Positions 27,001 through 34,483 of a stretch of DNA of 64,000 nucleotides are shown piece by piece. The notes beneath the pieces were generated by a model, which had not been told where the DNA came from, did no database searches, and saw only the letters and a list, made by a program, of their open reading frames with translations. This stretch comes from Tretioscincus oriximinensis (Eukaryota; Chordata; Lepidosauria; Squamata; Gymnophthalmidae). Where the stretch lies: contig JAJVDF010000357.1 of assembly GCA_022410635.1 (NCBI GenBank), positions 1,228,394 to 1,292,393 on the forward strand. The letters run 5' to 3'. The number at the start of each line of letters is the position of its first letter. The stretch's first letter is position 1. A program made the position numbers and the translations under genes.

Positions 27001-30000
27001 TGATCTGGCCACAGTGATCCACGCTCTGGTAACTTCCAGGTTGGACTATTGTAAATGCACTCTATATGGGGCTGCTCTTGAAAACGGTTCGGAATCTGCA
27101 GCTGGTGCAGAATGCAGCCGCTAGACTGGTGGCCGGTTCAGCTGGCCNGACACAATCATGCCAGTCCTGAAAGAACTATACTGGCTGCCAATTTGCTACT
27201 AAGCCCAATTCAAGGTATTAACCTTTAAAGTCTTACATAACTTGGGCCCCAAATATCTAAAGGAACGCCTTCTCCCATATGAGTCTTCCTGTGCCTTAAG
27301 ATCTGCAGGGGAAGCCCTACTGACTGTACCACCACCCTCAGTGGCAGAGAGGGTGGGAACCCAGAATAGGGCCTTCTCTGTGGCAACCCCGAGGCTATGG
27401 AATAGTTTCCCACTTGAGGTGCGTCAATCACCATCTGTGTACACTTTCAGAAAACGCTTAAAGACGCACCTCTTTGGCCTGGCCTTTGGCTAGAAAACTA
27501 CTGTCTCCTCCCCATTTTTAGATATGGCTGTTTTTAATTGTGTTTAAATTATGGTTTTATTGTTAACCCCCTGAGACCTACAGGTATAGGGCAGTATAAA
27601 AATGTAAATAAATAAATGCTATGAATGAGTGCCTTTATTAGCTTTGCCTATCAAAATAATGCTGACAATAGCAACTTGCGGATGAAAACTCTTTACCAGC
27701 ATTCGGGAAAAATGGATTTTGATTGGAAACTTTTGTTTGTTTTTCCAAAACTGTATTTTAATCAAAGCAATCTAGACCTACAGGCAGTGGTGGCTGGTGC
27801 AGTTTGGGGCTGGGGGGGCACAGGTTCCTCCAGCCTCGGAAAAGTTAGGAAAACGGCTGGGCACTTACCGGTCTCTCTCTCAGTCTGCAAGTTGAATGTC
27901 AATACAAAATGGCACCTCTATGGAAACTGAGAAAGAGACTGTACCCCCTCCTAGGCAGCCCTCCTATTGGTTCTGGGATCGGTGACCCCTTTTGTCAATT
28001 AAAAAAGCTGCCTGGAGTGTTTTGATTTGTTGGCAGCTTCTCTATGAAAGGAGATTTTATAATTGATTTTAATCTCTGAGTGTTCGCCGAACCCCACAAA
28101 CCTAGAGGCCAGCCGCCACTGCCTACAGGCCATTCTGCCTTTTGGGTTTATGAAACCTACTTACAACCTCCACTGCCTTTTTTCCTTGTAAGTACAATCC
28201 TTAATTTAAAGTCATGTCAGCCATCACATCTAAACTTTAATTCAGATTCACTCCACTTTGAGTGAGAAATTATTTCACTAAAGTAAATAATCCTTTTTTG
28301 TTCTACATTGTCTAACCCAAAGATCTAATTTAACTGAGTTAAATGATGCCAAACCCACCTTGTCACTTTTGTTGAAGGGTCCGTTCACTCTGAATGTGGA
28401 TGGAAGGTGGAGTAAAACTTAGGTGTAAATAAGCTCCAACGTTGGCTTGAAAGTAGATACTATCATTAAGGTTAAAGATATAAACACACCTGAAAAATTT
28501 CACTGCTTTGTTTCATTTCTAGCAATGTAAATTTAGTGAATATCAGACCTTCCAGTGTGATCTTGGACAGATCAATTCGTCTAAAGTTCATATTTCTGGA
28601 GTGATGTCTNCAAAAAGCAAAACTGAGGTAAGGACTTTTGAAAAGCTTGCAATGATGGTACAAATAACACAACATGCAGATCATGTTCTTATTCTAAATT
28701 TTTAAATTACGCAACCTCTTAACTTAAGTCTAAACTCTGCAATTTCACATTAAACTGTTTTGACATAGTCCAGCAAGAGAGCTTGTAGCATTTGCAGATT
28801 AGCCGGAGAAAGGTAGGTGGCATGAGCTTTCATAGATACATCTACTTTTTAATGTAAATTTTAACATAAGTGCTTACAAACAGTTTTTCTGCTTTGAAAC
28901 ATCTGCTTTCTACATCCTGTATTAATTATGCATCCTAAGATGATTTAAAGCTTACTATCCCTTTCTCTGTTTTGTCAGCGTTTTCCTCGATCCAAGTTTT
29001 GCACAGGATTGTGGCTGACATTTGATACCAGAAGATACAAAAACATCTACAATACTGAATCTGTCAAATATCAGGTTGTACATGCTGCTGGAAATATTTT
29101 TCCTTTTTCCATATAAATTCATGTAGCCTGTAGTGGTGTGAGAGGAAGATTTATCTTACAAGGACCTCATCCATCCATTCTTCTCCTTTAGAAATAAAAT
29201 CACAAGATCATCCCCTTGTATTCCTTATTAACTTAACATGAACAATAATGGTGTTCAAAAGTAATAGACAACAAATATAAGAAGCACTGCCCACCCTTGG
29301 ATTAGGAATCTAAGAACATCATTAAATCTAATTCATCTCATTAGTTTAAATTATTAATGTTTTGGTGGCTAAAGAAAAACAGGGCAGATTTTATTCTTTA
29401 GCCAAAGGGATTTCCAGAGAATATTTAATATCGGTGACGTGTGTATTTTTCAAGCTTTGTAGTTAAACTGCTTGGAGGAGCCTATGCAGAGCCAGTCACA
29501 ACTTGGTGGTAGCCAACATCTATATGGTGAATCTGGCTTTTGGTTTTAGATGCAACAAACATTATTTTGTATTCTCTGGCACAAGGTATGTGTAAAAGAA
29601 ATTGAAAAGAAGTGAGGCATTGTGGTACAGTAGAATATATTATTGGATGTCATACAAGCTTTAACATTGTGTTGTCCAGCATAGGCCGTACTTGGTAAAT
29701 TATTCTATGCATTTCTTTTCATCCTTCACTTATTATGTGTCGTTTCAGGTTAGTGTGGTTGAGCTGATAAATGAAATGGACTACCTCCCAGTAATGATAG
29801 GCAGCGGCATAGGAGGCTTTTTCTTGCTACTTCTCATCATTGTAATATTGTACAAGGTAAGATTAGACATACTTTGAGAACCCTGGACAGACCCAATCTG
29901 GCTGCAGTAAATCATGGTTTTGTTACTTCCACATTGGTTGATGCTGCTCTTGAAAAAAAATATTCAGAAGCCAAGATATTAATGACTAAATGACTTGGGT

Positions 30001-31506
30001 CCCAAATAGTCTAAGGAATGCCTCCTTTCATACAATCTTACATGTACCTTATGACCGTCCAAAGGAGCATGAGAAGACCCTTCTTGGTGGTAGTTCCTAG
30101 GTGATGGAGCAGGGTCTGGTACCTACATTGTATATGTTTAGACATCTGATGAAGATGTACCTGACTACTCTTAACCTTTGGCTAAAAAAACAGAATAGCC
30201 TTTCTATTTCAGCTGTTTCATAGCAATTATATTGTGGCCCATCCTGAGTCATTTTCATAGAATCATAGAGTTGGAAGGGATCTCCAAGGCCATGGGGTCC
30301 AACTGCCTGCTCAATGCAGGATTAACTAAACCCATCACAGACAGATGCCTGCCCAGCTTCTGTTTGAAGAATTCTAGCAAAGGAAAACTCACCACCACCT
30401 GTGCTAACTTGTTCCACTGGTTTTATCAACCTTACTGTCAGAAAGTTTTTTTCTGATATTAAATCTAAATCTATTTCCTTGCAGTTTCANCCCATTGTTT
30501 CTATTCCTTACATGTGTTAATGTGAACCAAGTTGATCCCTCTGCTCTGTGACAGCCCTTCTGAAATTTATAGACAGTTATCAGATCTCCTCTCAATCTTT
30601 TCTTCTGCAGACTAAACATCCCTAGATCATTTAACAGTTCTTCAAAGGACATGGTTTCCAGGCCACTCACCATTCTTGTAATACTCTTTTGAATTTGCTA
30701 TAGTTTGTCAATGTCATTTTTTAATTGGGGTGCCCAAAACTGAACACTATTTCCAGTGTGGTCTGACCAAAGTACTGTAGAGAGAAATAATTACTTCATG
30801 TGACTGAGATTCTGTGTTCCTCTTAATATACCCCAGGATTGTGTTTGCCTTTTTTGCAATGGCCTTACACTGTTGACCCATGTTTATTCTGTGATCTACC
30901 AATATACCCAGGTCCTTTTCACATGTGCTGCTGCTCAGATATATTCCTCCCATTCTGTACAAGCTGTTTTCGTTTTTCTTGCCAATATGTAGGACCTTCC
31001 ATTTCACCTGTTAAAGACTATTCTGTTAGTTTCAGCCCATTGTTCCAGCTTGTCTAGGTCTTTTTGAATCCTCTCTCCCTTGTTTAGTATTAGCAATCCC
31101 TCCTAGCTTTGTGTCATCAGCAAATTTGATCAGTTTTCCATTGATTCCCTCAATGTTAAACATTATAGAGCAGGGCAGGGGAACAGCCTTCAGGTACAGG
31201 GCAAGGTATTAAAATAAATAAACGAACTAGGTAAAAATAACAGTGGAATTTCAAAGTAGTTGTCTTAAATCCTAATAAAATAGCTGAAACTTCTTGTTCC
31301 AGAAACTTTTTCTCTCTCCCTTACAGTGTGGTTTCTTCAAACGTAATTACAAAGAAATGATGGACATTCAGGAAGAAAATATGGTAGCACTACAACCAGA
31401 AGGCTCACAAATGAACAAATCAGAGCCCACAGGCAGATCAGAAGACAAAACAGAGGGTGACAAAGACTTTACAGAACCATTGAATGGAGAAGTTGAGACT
31501 AAATGA
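587..31506 (+). CDS. ITGAL: Integrin alpha-L (CD11a), 3' two-thirds, 19 exons, 5' end off the window
   Basis: Spliced span of an integrin alpha subunit of the leukocyte beta-2 type. Joining 587-735, 2013-2150, 2256-2459, 3277-3407, 5991-6151, 7067-7218, 8833-8961, 10322-10395, 11629-11770, 18131-18229, 20594-20673, 22229-22315, 23669-23744, 25086-25196, 26702-26770, 28523-28627, 28979-29074, 29749-29856 and 31327-31506 gives 762 codons with no stop and every phase matching. The order is propeller blades with three Ca2+ loops, thigh, genu, calf-1, calf-2, one membrane helix and a GFFKR tail. [23 protein letters not shown] and GFFKRN favour ITGAL over ITGAM, ITGAX and ITGAD, as remembered from the human proteins. 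Known role of the family: it pairs with ITGB2 as LFA-1 on leukocytes and binds ICAMs. The I domain is expected upstream of the window. Introns are loaded with transposons. A single N falls in one exon (28610). Confidence 0.9.
1333..1505. mobile_element. Palindromic MITE family 2, second copy
   Basis: GAGCCTTATTCTGG, tgtagactatggcag and its inverse ctgccatagtatacac form a hairpin like that at 195-360. Confidence 0.5.
1703..1773 (+). mobile_element. CR1 LINE 3' end fragment
   Basis: It resembles the common tail here (GCTGGACT..GATGGGCTGTGGCCTGATCCA, ending in TTCTTATGT). Confidence 0.5.
2013..2150 (+). CDS. ITGAL: ITGAL visible exon 2 (propeller blade 5, Ca2+ loop)
   Basis: Acceptor tttgcag and donor gtgagc; 46 whole codons. 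It starts [15 protein letters not shown] and holds an FG-GAP repeat with a DLDSNNVTD calcium-binding loop and LLIGAP. NVT within the loop is an N-glycosylation sequon. Confidence 0.93.
2256..2459 (+). CDS. ITGAL: ITGAL visible exon 3 (propeller blade 6, Ca2+ loop)
   Basis: Acceptor cttttcag and donor gtaatg; 68 whole codons. [10 protein letters not shown] is followed by DINGDRLAD (a canonical DxNxDxxxD loop), VAVGAP and GAVYIYHG. It is only 105 bases downstream of the preceding exon. Confidence 0.93.
2500..2600. repeat. Dispersed AAGCTTATG-type repeat fragment
   Basis: GTCCAGCAAGG..GGCATAAGCTTTCATC..GTCTACTTCT is shared with the fold-back copy at 10880-11102 and with 28755-28855. Confidence 0.5.
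2605..2760 (+). mobile_element. MIR/CORE-type tRNA SINE
   Basis: GGTCAGTTTGGTGAAG (tRNA A-box side), AGTTCGATTC (B box) and TCTGTTGTGGAGAATGCAAC match the other SINE copies in the window. Confidence 0.5.
2771..3042. repeat. Trinucleotide microsatellite (ATT)n then (AGT)n
   Basis: About 36 bases of ATT repeat pass into about 235 bases of AGT repeat, with an N at 2946. The long open frames here are only repeat translations. It lies in the ITGAL intron before the blade-7 exon. Confidence 0.95.
3277..3407 (+). CDS. ITGAL: ITGAL visible exon 4 (propeller blade 7, Ca2+ loop)
   Basis: Acceptor ccccatag and donor gtgagt. It encodes [18 protein letters not shown] and DLNRDGLTD (the third canonical Ca2+ loop). 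It ends in phase 2 with TG. Confidence 0.92.
3600..5280. repeat. Intronic stretch without a recognised gene
   Basis: AT-rich sequence. The segment around 5170-5270 looks like a minus-strand L2-type 3' end. A 163-codon open frame on the minus strand (4749-5240) has no recognisable domain. The rest (3600-4320) looks repeat-like but I cannot classify it. Confidence 0.35.
5394..5540. repeat. Polypyrimidine (CTT/CTC)n tract
   Basis: About 140 bases almost purely C and T on the plus strand, built of CTCCTT and CTCCTCC units with two internal near-repeats. It is intronic in ITGAL. Confidence 0.9.
5991..6151 (+). CDS. ITGAL: ITGAL visible exon 5 (start of thigh domain)
   Basis: Acceptor ttttttgcag and donor gtgagg. 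It encodes [21 protein letters not shown] and [10 protein letters not shown], matching the SRPVV...EIPV.EVECS pattern of ITGAL. Phase 2 in, phase 1 out, both consistent with the neighbours. Confidence 0.88.
7036..7066 (+). repeat. (TC)n microsatellite forming the acceptor tract of ITGAL visible exon 6
   Basis: About 28 bases of TC repeat run directly into ccag at the exon boundary. Confidence 0.9.
7067..7218 (+). CDS. ITGAL: ITGAL visible exon 6 (thigh)
   Basis: The acceptor tract is a TC microsatellite ending ctccag; the donor is gtaagt. It encodes [13 protein letters not shown] through [11 protein letters not shown]. Phase 1 in, phase 0 out. Confidence 0.88.
7254..7677. mobile_element. Non-autonomous DNA transposon with imperfect TIRs
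   Basis: The left end AGGCTTCGTGCACACAA mirrors the right end TTGTGCATGCAGCCT. No coding capacity. It resembles the element at 63622-63902 in its AGGCTGCAT termini. Confidence 0.45.
7785..7952 (+). mobile_element. CR1 LINE 3' end
   Basis: GAAATACCATTTGCAGGGAG through GATCCAGTATGGCTCTTCTT and a repeated TTCTTATG terminus, the same tail as at 40730 and 41200. Confidence 0.75.
8015..8175. mobile_element. Palindromic MITE family 2
   Basis: ACCTTATTCTGG and the inverse CAGGATAAGGCT flank an inner hairpin GGGCTGTCCCTCAGAAT / ATTCTGAGGGACAGC. Confidence 0.6.
8833..8961 (+). CDS. ITGAL: ITGAL visible exon 7 (thigh)
   Basis: Acceptor cttttcag and donor gtaaga; 43 whole codons. It begins [11 protein letters not shown], matching the C-x-x-D-x-I-S-P-I motif of leukocyte alpha subunits, and ends NMSVE. 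Confidence 0.9.
9690..9765 (+). mobile_element. SINE/L2-type 3' end
   Basis: AACCTTGTAAGCCGCTCTGA followed by GGGTGAGAAGGGCAGGG, typical of squamate SINE and L2 tails. Confidence 0.45.
10322..10395 (+). CDS. ITGAL: ITGAL visible exon 8 (genu loop)
   Basis: Acceptor acattag and donor gtatgc. It encodes [20 protein letters not shown], the disulphide-closed genu loop between thigh and calf-1 and almost identical in pattern to mammalian ITGAL. It ends in phase 2. Confidence 0.92.
10868..11114. mobile_element. Fold-back repeat with 12-base target-site duplication
   Basis: CTGAATAATGAG occurs at 10868-10879 and 11103-11114. Between them two arms of about 88 bases (10913 on and up to 11104) are near-perfect inverted copies, with ACTTTGAGACTAACTTGAG and GGCATAAGCTTTCGTAGAC in each, around a short spacer. 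The left side carries an extra AGCCGTGTTAGTCT segment. Confidence 0.75.
11629..11770 (+). CDS. ITGAL: ITGAL visible exon 9 (calf-1)
   Basis: The acceptor gctcttag was chosen because the preceding exon ends in phase 2; the later AGs at 11634 and 11637 would break the frame. Donor gtgcgt. It encodes [11 protein letters not shown], then [13 protein letters not shown] and PGLSFRRG. Confidence 0.87.
12290..17330 (-). mobile_element. Near full-length but decayed non-LTR retrotransposon in an ITGAL intron
   Basis: Minus-strand pieces in order: an ORF1-like start [16 protein letters not shown] (17099), a second ORF1 piece (16337-16630), an endonuclease with ..[10 protein letters not shown] and DFNAR (14813-15265) and RSNGGLAIM upstream of it. 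Next come a reverse transcriptase with [16 protein letters not shown] and YADDMIILS (13226-13610), a [16 protein letters not shown] segment, and a C-terminal CPCGSG..LLECQLY motif (12367-12834). Many frameshifts and Ns break the frame, so it is inactive. Clade not assigned (jockey/R1/I-like group suspected). Confidence 0.8.
17521..18100 (-). mobile_element. L2-like LINE 3' fragment just upstream of an ITGAL exon
   Basis: Minus-strand translation shows the L2 reverse-transcriptase C-terminus ([29 protein letters not shown]). Its nearest edge lies about 30 bases before the ITGAL exon at 18131. Confidence 0.75.
18131..18229 (+). CDS. ITGAL: ITGAL visible exon 10 (calf-1)
   Basis: Acceptor tttcccacag and donor gtaagc; 33 whole codons. 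It encodes PNILVSCDG through [12 protein letters not shown], matching the L-S-C-N-[VI]-S-x-P-I pattern. An L2-like LINE ends a few dozen bases upstream. The intron before it (6.36 kb) is the largest visible. Confidence 0.88.
18300..18685. repeat. Dispersed repeat R (CACTATATTGGGAATG type)
   Basis: GGCACTATATTGGGAATGTC and ACAATCAGAACCACAAAATG recur, the latter inverted, near 20090-20150. Related sequence is in the ITGAL 3' UTR. Confidence 0.5.
18690..19682 (-). mobile_element. L2-like LINE 3' end with internal duplication
   Basis: Minus-strand reading: [74 protein letters not shown] and RRSLKTHLF, the conserved L2-clade reverse-transcriptase C-terminus. Bases 19322-19422 recur at 19424-19524 with an N between them. 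Confidence 0.85.
19684..20315. repeat. Inverted repeat pair around repeat R
   Basis: ACCAGAAGCCAGACATATGT at 19684 is repeated in inverse at about 20286-20315 (arms near 29 bases), enclosing a copy of dispersed repeat R in the opposite orientation to that at 18300. Confidence 0.6.
20594..20673 (+). CDS. ITGAL: ITGAL visible exon 11 (calf-1)
   Basis: Acceptor catttcag and donor gtaggt. It encodes [20 protein letters not shown], matching the NSSWGD region of ITGAL. It ends in phase 2. Confidence 0.88.
20980..21122 (+). mobile_element. L2-like 3' tail
   Basis: CTTTGGCTGAAAAAACAATG, CACTCTGAGACCTTCAGGTA, ending in an AAATAAATAAA tail. Confidence 0.5.
22229..22315 (+). CDS. ITGAL: ITGAL visible exon 12 (calf-1/calf-2 border)
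   Basis: Acceptor ttttatag and donor gtaaga. It encodes [11 protein letters not shown], then [15 protein letters not shown], close to the TTIIPILYPINILIQ pattern of ITGAL. Phase 2 in and out. Confidence 0.9.
22815..22935 (-). mobile_element. CR1 LINE 3' tail
   Basis: ACATAAGAAGAGCCATACTG, then CCCATCTAGTCCAGCATTCT. Confidence 0.6.
22930..23360. repeat. GC-rich unclassified repeat block in an ITGAL intron
   Basis: It begins with an inverted pair (CCTGTTCCTTTCAGCCATAA / TTATGNCCGAAAGGAACAGG) and contains two direct units ending GCGTCTTGGGCCAAGAA or similar. It is much richer in CpG than the surrounding intron. Confidence 0.5.
23669..23744 (+). CDS. ITGAL: ITGAL visible exon 13 (calf-2)
   Basis: Acceptor catcatag and donor gtgagt. 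It encodes [13 protein letters not shown] through ETVDHAYE, matching the STLYVSF...VKHMY pattern. A small mariner-like MITE begins 20 bases beyond the exon end. Confidence 0.86.
23765..23845. mobile_element. 81-base Tc1/mariner-type MITE
   Basis: Termini CACTATATTG and CAATATAGTG are exact inverted repeats (longer arms imperfect), flanked by TA on both sides (23763-23764 and 23846-23847). A CA run sits in the middle. Confidence 0.8.
24590..24985 (+). mobile_element. L2-like LINE 3' fragment
   Basis: TTGGGCCCCAAATATTTGAA and later GGGCCTCCTCTGTGATAGCC, TTATGGAATTCTC and CTTGAGACCTTTG are the L2 reverse-transcriptase tail and 3' end, interrupted by an AAAT run. Confidence 0.6.
25086..25196 (+). 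CDS. ITGAL: ITGAL visible exon 14 (calf-2)
   Basis: Acceptor tatag and donor gtaagt; 37 whole codons encoding [20 protein letters not shown] through KNIQT. Divergent, but phase, length and position fit the calf-2 exon of leukocyte alpha subunits. Confidence 0.82.
25620..25770. mobile_element. Palindromic MITE family 1
   Basis: TTTTTCCTCAGCAGAAAACAGG through AGGGTCATCTGGTCAGCCTA matches the right half of the 37-kb copies. Confidence 0.55.
25860..26200. repeat. Dispersed repeat shared with 62865-63085, with a GAA run
   Basis: AAGGGACT, TTTGCCCGAAGGCTTCC, CTTCCCCACC and CTTTCGAATAGCTGTG recur in the same order near 62880-62990. A (GAA)n run at 25873-25900 precedes it. Confidence 0.5.
26702..26770 (+). 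CDS. ITGAL: ITGAL visible exon 15 (calf-2)
   Basis: Acceptor attccctag; 23 whole codons from [12 protein letters not shown] to MEWDE. The donor gtagat is weak but keeps the frame; reading on reaches a stop 12 codons later. An alternative donor cannot be excluded. Confidence 0.72.
26870..27620 (+). mobile_element. L2-like LINE 3' end
   Basis: Plus-strand reading: [67 protein letters not shown] and [14 protein letters not shown], then an AAATAAATAAAT tail. One frameshift near 27060. It is intronic in ITGAL. Confidence 0.85.
27785..28121. mobile_element. hAT-type non-autonomous transposon, copy 1
   Basis: Termini CAGTGGTGGCTGG and CCAGCCGCCACTG, flanked by a perfect 8-base duplication CCTACAGG (27777-27784 and 28122-28129). 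337 bases, no coding capacity. Confidence 0.88.
28523..28627 (+). CDS. ITGAL: ITGAL visible exon 16 (calf-2)
   Basis: Acceptor catttctag and donor gtaagg; 35 codons beginning [15 protein letters not shown], matching the cysteine pattern CLPGALFRCP in human. Base 28610 is N, so one codon is unresolved. Confidence 0.85.
28755..28855. repeat. Dispersed AAGCTTATG-type repeat fragment
   Basis: AGTCCAGCAAGAGAGCTTGT, then GGTGGCATGAGCTTTCATAG. Confidence 0.5.
28979..29074 (+). CDS. ITGAL: ITGAL visible exon 17 (calf-2)
   Basis: Acceptor tttgtcag and donor gttgta (weak); 32 codons from [16 protein letters not shown] to SVKYQ. Phase 0 on both sides. Confidence 0.82.
29749..29856 (+). CDS. ITGAL: ITGAL visible exon 18 (transmembrane helix)
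   Basis: Acceptor gtttcag and donor gtaaga; 36 codons. [18 protein letters not shown] leads into a GSGIGG motif and a run of F, L, I and V residues ending ILYK, the single membrane helix with the usual glycine packing motif. Confidence 0.93.
29985..30245 (+). mobile_element. L2-like LINE 3' fragment, decayed
   Basis: CTTGGGTCCCAAATAGTCTAAGG, AGACATCTGATGAAGATGTA and CTTAACCTTTGGCTAAAAAA follow the order of the better L2 copies. Confidence 0.5.
30256..31210 (-). mobile_element. CR1 LINE 3' end
   Basis: Minus-strand reading: [33 protein letters not shown] and LVRPHWK, then [17 protein letters not shown]. The 3' end has the CR1 AGAATCATAGAGTTGGAAGG motif on the plus strand. It lies in the last ITGAL intron. 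Confidence 0.85.
31327..31506 (+). CDS. ITGAL: ITGAL visible exon 19 (cytoplasmic tail and stop)
   Basis: Acceptor tccctttacag or similar pyrimidine tract ending ttacag. It encodes [18 protein letters not shown], then a Ser/Thr/Glu/Lys-rich tail of 59 residues ending EVETK and TGA at 31504-31506. GFFKR is the alpha-subunit membrane-proximal clasp. A Cys stands where V or L is usual just before it. Confidence 0.93.
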   Translation, partial: CGFFKRNYKEMMDIQEENMVALQPEGSQMNKSEPTGRSEDKTEGDKDFTEPLNGEVETK

Positions 31507-31639
31507 CCAAACCTTTGTCCTTTCTACAGGCATAGTCAAAATATGTGGCCTTAAGGTTTCATATGGAGAAGAGAAAAAAGGGACTTCTCTGATATTAGCT
31601 AAGTTAAAGTGTATGTAAATACAGACTCAAACCTGTGAT

Positions 31640-31940
31640 TGTCTTGGCACTATATTGGGAATGCGATACCTATCCTGTGGCTTTCCTAATATAGTTCTGG
31701 ATTATTCGATTGAAAACAGTTAAGATAACTATTATGGAATTCCAGCAATGGTGCTCTTTGCAGTCATAGTAATTCTTACCTTTGTGTCTGTTGAGTTTGG
31801 AATTTGTTTACTTACTGTAGGATTATCAGAAGTTCGGCCACATGTTTGAAAAACTACAAGTGGGCAGGCATTTGTTTGGTTTCAAGTAGCCCCAGTTTGT
31901 CAAACCCCATTGTGAAAATTATACACACAAAGGTAAGCCT
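31640..31940. repeat. Dispersed repeat R within the ITGAL 3' UTR
   Basis: GGCACTATATTGGGAATGCG and GTAGCCCCAGTTTGTC match parts of the copies at 18300 and 20100-20260. Confidence 0.5.
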
Positions 31941-32575
31941 ACAATTGCATCTTTAGTTTTCTTTAGATCCTTGTTGAGATTTTGAATCAGTCCTATATTC
32001 TTATCGTTTGTGCCGTTTTGAAAATGAATGAGTGATGTATTCCCCCCCTTATTTCCATTGGTTTCCTCGGAGTGTTGCTATTATTTGTTTTCAGTTATGA
32101 AGCAGATAAGAGGCAAAAATGATGAGGTAGATGAGAATGAGAGTGTGAAAGCATGAATGTTGGTACCAGTTCTTCAATTTGACTGCTCCCAATGAGGGAT
32201 GAATTACTGTTTTGTGTATATAATGATGTATCGTGAGACACTTTTTCTAAGTGATAAATGGTCCATCTTTCTACTCTACGTTCTCTGCCATTTTGCATGT
32301 CAAAGATGAATTATACTTTAGCAATATGATTGCTTCCTCTATGTTTTTAATACAGGAACGGTTACTCTGAAAAAATAACTTTATTTTCTCCTTCCTGGAG
32401 AAGAAGGTGTTACAAATTATTCAGAGGCAGCTCTTGCTACCAAGAAAATGCAAAGAGAAGGATGGCCAAATATTTTTAGGAATTTTAGTATGTCAGAAGC
32501 CAGCTTAAAACAAAAGAAGTACAGTACTTAGACACTTGCCCATAGAAAATTCCTCAAAGAGTGAAACATTAATAG

Positions 32576-32581
32576 AATAAA
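32576..32581 (+). terminator. Candidate poly(A) signal of ITGAL
   Basis: AATAAA about 1.07 kb after the ITGAL stop codon, within AATAAATAAA. Confidence 0.5.
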
Positions 32582-32600
32582 TAAATGGAATGTATTTGGT

Positions 32601-34483
32601 ACCTTCAACTTGGGTTTCACAACAGATTAGTTTTGTGCTTCAAATTGACTGCTTTTTGTTAATATAATTTAAAATTAAATATTTGTCATTTTCAATATTC
32701 TTTTGAAAACTGTGTTTTTTGCATTTATTTAGATGTTGGCATTTAGAATATTCAATATTATAATCCTTAAATGCATTTTTATTTAAACAATGTAATCAGA
32801 TCTGCAACAATGTGGCAACTTTAAAAAAAACTGTTTAAAAGATAGCTGGGGAAGAACATAGCCTAAAATACATAGCTATGAAGTTTGTTTTTATTATAGT
32901 AAGTGGATAGATTTAAAGCAGCAATTCAGGTATCCTTGATGGCTGTAAGAATCTATGTCAAACTTTAGGTGCGTAGAAGTTGGGGTTGCAGGCAGTGCAG
33001 CACGGATATCAGCTGGTTCGGTTCCTTCTCCTTTCCCACAAAAATTGGTTCGCCAGTTTTGAACTTCATTAGAAAGTGGATTCAAAGCGTAGGGCAATCT
33101 ACCAATTGCAGCCAACAATCTCTCTAAGTACCCGGAAAGGGATTGCCAAGGAAAAACATGGGGAATTGCTAGAAAAAGCAGGTTTGTGCCTTGTGCATGA
33201 CACTGGCCTAAAATTGTTTTGGGAGGATAACATTTTGCCTGAACAACTAGGCATGCAGTGATCAAAAGTTACTGTCATTTATTCATTCATTTATACATAT
33301 AGCCTGCCCTATATGCGAAGATCTCAGGGCAGCAAACCGTAGGGCGGCATACGTAGCTTTTATTGCTTTCTCCACAGCAGACACCCTGTGAAGTAGGCAG
33401 GGCTGAGAGAGTTTCTAAAGAACTGCGATTGGCCCAAGATCACCCAGCTGGCTTCCTGGAGGGGAGTGGAATAAAACTGGGAGACTACCAGATAGGAGTC
33501 CAACACTCTAACCACTACACCAAAATGTCTCTCCTGACCTTTAAGGAGAGGCTGTCCTATTCAAACAGGATACTAACCCCCCCTCAGTTTTTATCTAGAC
33601 TTCTCAGTTAATAAAAATGAAAAGACTTAATCCAACTTGGAAAAAAATATACACATGAACAGAATAGATATAAAGTAAACTTAAGTTAATTGCAACAAAC
33701 TAATCTGAATTTGTTTTCTTAATCAGGCCTCAAAATTAATCGAATGCAATACATTTAGAGGAATTTATTGGTTGATAAAAAGAGAGACATGGATTAGCTT
33801 GTAAGTGGGAGGCATGTGTAAGAAAGAGTACGGAATATTACAAAAATAACTACAGTCTGGAGCATGCAATAATTTTAAAAAGTTGTTCTAGTTAAATAAG
33901 AGATTCTTACATACGTTGCTCGGGCTCCATAAAGTGAAAAGCACTTTTTTTAGCCGATCATGACAAACTTTCAGACTGAGAGGAGGCATCCTCCTATCAT
34001 ATCAGGTCAAGGAGTGCATGAAGAATTTTATACGCAGAAGAGAAAGGCACATACTTCAAGGAGGGAACTTTGTAAGGTTTTAACAGTTAGGGAAACACAT
34101 AGTGTATATAAATAGGTGGAGATTTTAAAACTGGTTAAGCAGAACCAGATGGTTTGTGATTATTTCAGCAAATGAGCAAATGGCACATGACCGGGCGTCA
34201 AAGGGAGGCTGGATGGAAACATAGCTTGACTGTGAGGTAGCCACTTGGTGCTGCCCAGCAGAAGCATGAAAGGAACAATTAACACTTTCAAGTGATGACA
34301 GCCCCAGCTCAGTCTCCCACAAGAACATGTATGGTCATATTTGTTAATTAAAACTGCTTCCTATAGGAGAAACTGTCCCAGTGAAGTACTTGAAAAGATG
34401 TCTTCCTGTTTGGGGCTATAGAAAAACTCTTCAAGTATCCACTTTGCATTGTTTCTTCTGCTGTCCTATTACACTCCAATCGG
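32601..34483. other. Intergenic region between ITGAL and ZNF-A (convergent 3' ends)
   Basis: AT-rich sequence with one minus-strand MIR/CORE SINE (33262-33545); it would also hold any ZNF-A 3' UTR. No coding region can be supported. Confidence 0.6.
33262..33545 (-). mobile_element. MIR/CORE-type tRNA SINE
   Basis: CACCCTGTGAAGTAGGCAGG, GATTGGCCCAAGATCACCCA and AACCACTACACCA (inverse of the tRNA A-box region). Confidence 0.7.

Larger units (their letters stand above)
31507..32600 (+). other. ITGAL: ITGAL 3' untranslated region (inferred)
   Basis: Non-coding sequence after the stop. An AATAAA at 32576-32581 is the clearest polyadenylation signal. The UTR contains a dispersed repeat at about 31640-31940. 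The end point is inferred only from the hexamer. Confidence 0.5.
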
